Shown one piece after another: positions 13,889 to 14,937 of a stretch of 14,937 nt of DNA. A program made the position numbers and the translations under genes. The stretch comes from LB3-1 sp036401895 (lineage in GTDB: Bacteria; Chloroflexota; Chloroflexia; Chloroflexales; Kallotenuaceae), in NCBI GenBank assembly GCA_036401895.1, contig DASWTW010000279.1, positions 1-14,937 of the forward strand, read 5' to 3'. The notes under the pieces are model-generated. The model worked only from the letters and a program-made list of their open reading frames with translations, had not been told where the DNA came from and did not search any database. Position 1 is the stretch's first letter; each line of letters starts with the position of its first letter.

Positions 13889-14329
13889 TTACTCGCCGTC
13901 GTCAAGGCGATCCAGCAGGGCGTTCCAGACTTTCATGCGCTGTTCATTGCCGCCGACATCGGGATGGTGCAGTCGCGCCATTGCTTTACGGATCGCTTTG
14001 GCCTCGTTAGGAGTGATGTCAAGATCCAGCTGGCTGAGCGAGACTGCCTGCGCAGGGCGCGGCGAGCGACGCAGCCGTTCCAGCTCATGGGTCAGGATCG
14101 CGTTCTCACGAGCGATCTCAACCATATTCCGCACGGTTTTGGTATACGCCTCGGTGGTCTCCGCATGACGTGCCTGCTCCTTGGCCAGCTCCCGATTCAA
14201 CCGGCGGATCGTTGTCTGCGCCTCAACAATCTGGCGTTGCAGCTCGCTCACGGTCTGTGATCGTGGCAACTCCTGCTCACCTAGACGCAGCGGCGAACTC
14301 GGATCGCGCGATGGAGGGTGGGATGACAT
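13889..14329 (-). CDS. Small coiled-coil protein with C-terminal J-domain-like segment
   Basis: This 146-residue protein is not one I can name. Residues 1-23 are polar and proline-rich. Residues about 26-90 are strongly helical with heptad leucines and isoleucines, a probable coiled coil. Residues about 100-143 read LDLDITPNEAKAIRKAMARL followed by HHPDVGGNEQRMKVWNALLDRL. This matches helix II, the HPD loop (His122-Pro-Asp124) and helix III of a DnaJ J-domain, with helix I short or missing. J-domains stimulate DnaK ATPase, so a DnaK-recruiting adaptor is possible, but no zinc finger, G/F linker or substrate-binding domain is present. An AAGGAG precedes the ATG by about 9 nt. It is transcribed away from the membrane-protein gene upstream by 171 bp. 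Confidence 0.75.
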   Translation of the reverse strand: MSSHPPSRDPSSPLRLGEQELPRSQTVSELQRQIVEAQTTIRRLNRELAKEQARHAETTEAYTKTVRNMVEIARENAILTHELERLRRSPRPAQAVSLSQLDLDITPNEAKAIRKAMARLHHPDVGGNEQRMKVWNALLDRLDDGE

Positions 14330-14374
14330 TCAGCTTCTCCTTACAGGCTAACGATCGCAACCACAGATTCCTTT

Positions 14375-14380
14375 ATTATA
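14375..14380 (-). promoter_or_regulatory. Candidate -10 box for the J-like gene
   Basis: A perfect TATAAT on the minus strand lies 46 nt upstream of the ATG at 14329. The sequence 17 nt further upstream (ATGCCA) is a poor -35, so this is only a candidate. The rest of the 14330-14500 gap holds a GCGATCGC palindrome and a GATTCG-ATCA-CGAATC hairpin (14487-14502) without a T run. Confidence 0.4.
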
Positions 14381-14500
14381 CCGCTTGTACCAAACGCTGG
14401 CATGAGTAACTGAGCGATCGCTTCCGGCTGGTTGTCGTGGCAGTTGGTTAAATGCCGCCGAGCAGCCAGTTTCACAACGCAGCGACGATTCGATCACGAA

Positions 14501-14937
14501 TCAGGCGATCGTCGCCGGCTCCGTCAGCCTGCGCGCCTGCCGCTCCTCGGCGATGGTGTGATAGCGCCGTTGCAGATACAGATACTCGGCAACACTGGCC
14601 ACGATCAGCGCCACAGCCGCCACCAGAATACCGGGCAGTTGAAGCGCAACGCCGAGCACCAGCAGCGTGCCGTTGGTTGCCAGGTTCACGCCCATGCCGC
14701 GATACACGCTGCTCGTGGTTCCAGCCGCAACCAGCAGGCCGCGCAGCCAGCTTGTGAGCGCGGTGAGTCCAGGCAGCAGCAGCAGTACTTGCAGCCCCGT
14801 GCGCACATAGCTCCACAGCTGCGGATCAAGGCTGATCACGGCGCGCAGGTACAGGTTGAGCGCGGGCGTGAACGCCAGCAGCGCCGCCGCCAGCGAGGTC
14901 GTCACCGCGACGATCAGCGTAAAATCTCGCAGCGGCC
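14501..14937 (-). CDS. C-terminal part of a polytopic membrane protein, possibly a flippase/MATE-like exporter (5' partial)
   Basis: The frame is open from the window edge (14937) to a TGA at 14501-14503, giving about 144 residues. It has roughly four hydrophobic helices: PLRDFTLIVAVTTSLAAALL at the cut end, a second at VRTGLQVLLLLPGLTALTSW, then GMGVNLATNGTLLVLGVALQ and LPGILVAAVALIVASVAEYLY, and a basic cytoplasmic tail with QRRYHTIAEERQARR. The loop LRGLLVAAGTTSSVYRGMGVNL and the helix pattern recall the last helices of MOP-superfamily transporters (MATE, polysaccharide flippases, ANKH-like). That assignment is inference, because the N-terminal two thirds are missing. A GTG at 14905 is an internal codon, not the start. 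Confidence 0.6.
   Translation of the reverse strand, partial: PLRDFTLIVAVTTSLAAALLAFTPALNLYLRAVISLDPQLWSYVRTGLQVLLLLPGLTALTSWLRGLLVAAGTTSSVYRGMGVNLATNGTLLVLGVALQLPGILVAAVALIVASVAEYLYLQRRYHTIAEERQARRLTEPATIA

Noticed and set aside
14414..14421. GCGATCGC palindrome (HIP1-like)
   Set aside because: CGATCG-type words are frequent throughout the window because of GC-rich codon use (Ile ATC after G), so one intergenic copy is not evidence of a HIP1 system.
14487..14502. GATTCG-ATCA-CGAATC hairpin at the end of the membrane-protein gene as a terminator
   Set aside because: The stem is only 6 bp, overlaps the stop codon and has no T run on either strand.

Overview
The window looks like chromosomal DNA from a GC-rich (roughly 60% or a little more) free-living bacterium. 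The gene content fits a Chloroflexota-type organism: a secreted PQQ-type sugar dehydrogenase with PKD and PA14 modules, a GH65 phosphorylase coupled to a beta-phosphoglucomutase-like HAD gene, a pentapeptide-repeat protein and an arsR/arsM arsenic pair. Most genes have clear Shine-Dalgarno sequences and two promoters are close to the sigma-70 consensus. The phylum is an inference from content and style, because no phylogenetic marker other than one tRNA is present.

Layout. Positions 1-1921 (+) hold the tail of a GNAT-like gene followed closely by an ABC-2 type exporter pair (ATPase and six-helix permease). Positions 2065-3012 (+) hold an HSL-family alpha/beta hydrolase ending in a strong terminator. 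Positions 3068-6972 (-) hold a 1002-residue exported multidomain PQQ sugar dehydrogenase and, 38 nt downstream, an aldo/keto reductase. Positions 7223-7966 (+) hold a small SAM methyltransferase. Positions 8032-8108 (-) hold a complete tRNA-Asp(GTC) with encoded CCA, a perfect TTGACA-17-TATAAT promoter and its own terminator. Positions 8109-8427 have no gene but are rich in inverted repeats and degenerate heptamers. Positions 8428-9090 (-) hold a pentapeptide-repeat protein. Positions 9226-12284 (+) hold a two-gene unit in which the HAD phosphatase/mutase gene overlaps the GH65 phosphorylase gene by one base. Positions 12345-13661 (-) hold arsM and arsR, separated by a terminator, each preceded by a related ArsR-type palindrome. 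Positions 13737-13885 hold a set of interlocking inverted repeats. Positions 13889-14329 (-) hold a small coiled-coil protein with a C-terminal J-domain-like segment, and 14501-14937 (-) the C-terminal part of a polytopic membrane protein cut by the window edge.

How the genes work together. The HAD-GH65 pair makes a disaccharide phosphorolysis route: phosphorylase gives glucose plus beta-glucose-1-phosphate, and the mutase converts that to glucose-6-phosphate. The dehydrogenase and aldo/keto reductase may form a sugar-oxidising unit. ArsR probably represses itself and ArsM through the two shared operators, giving arsenite-induced methylation.

The most notable unexplained signals are an exact 19-bp element found upstream of both the methyltransferase and the pentapeptide gene in the same gene-relative orientation, the interlocking inverted repeats upstream of arsR, and the heptamer/inverted-repeat tract at 8175-8429.
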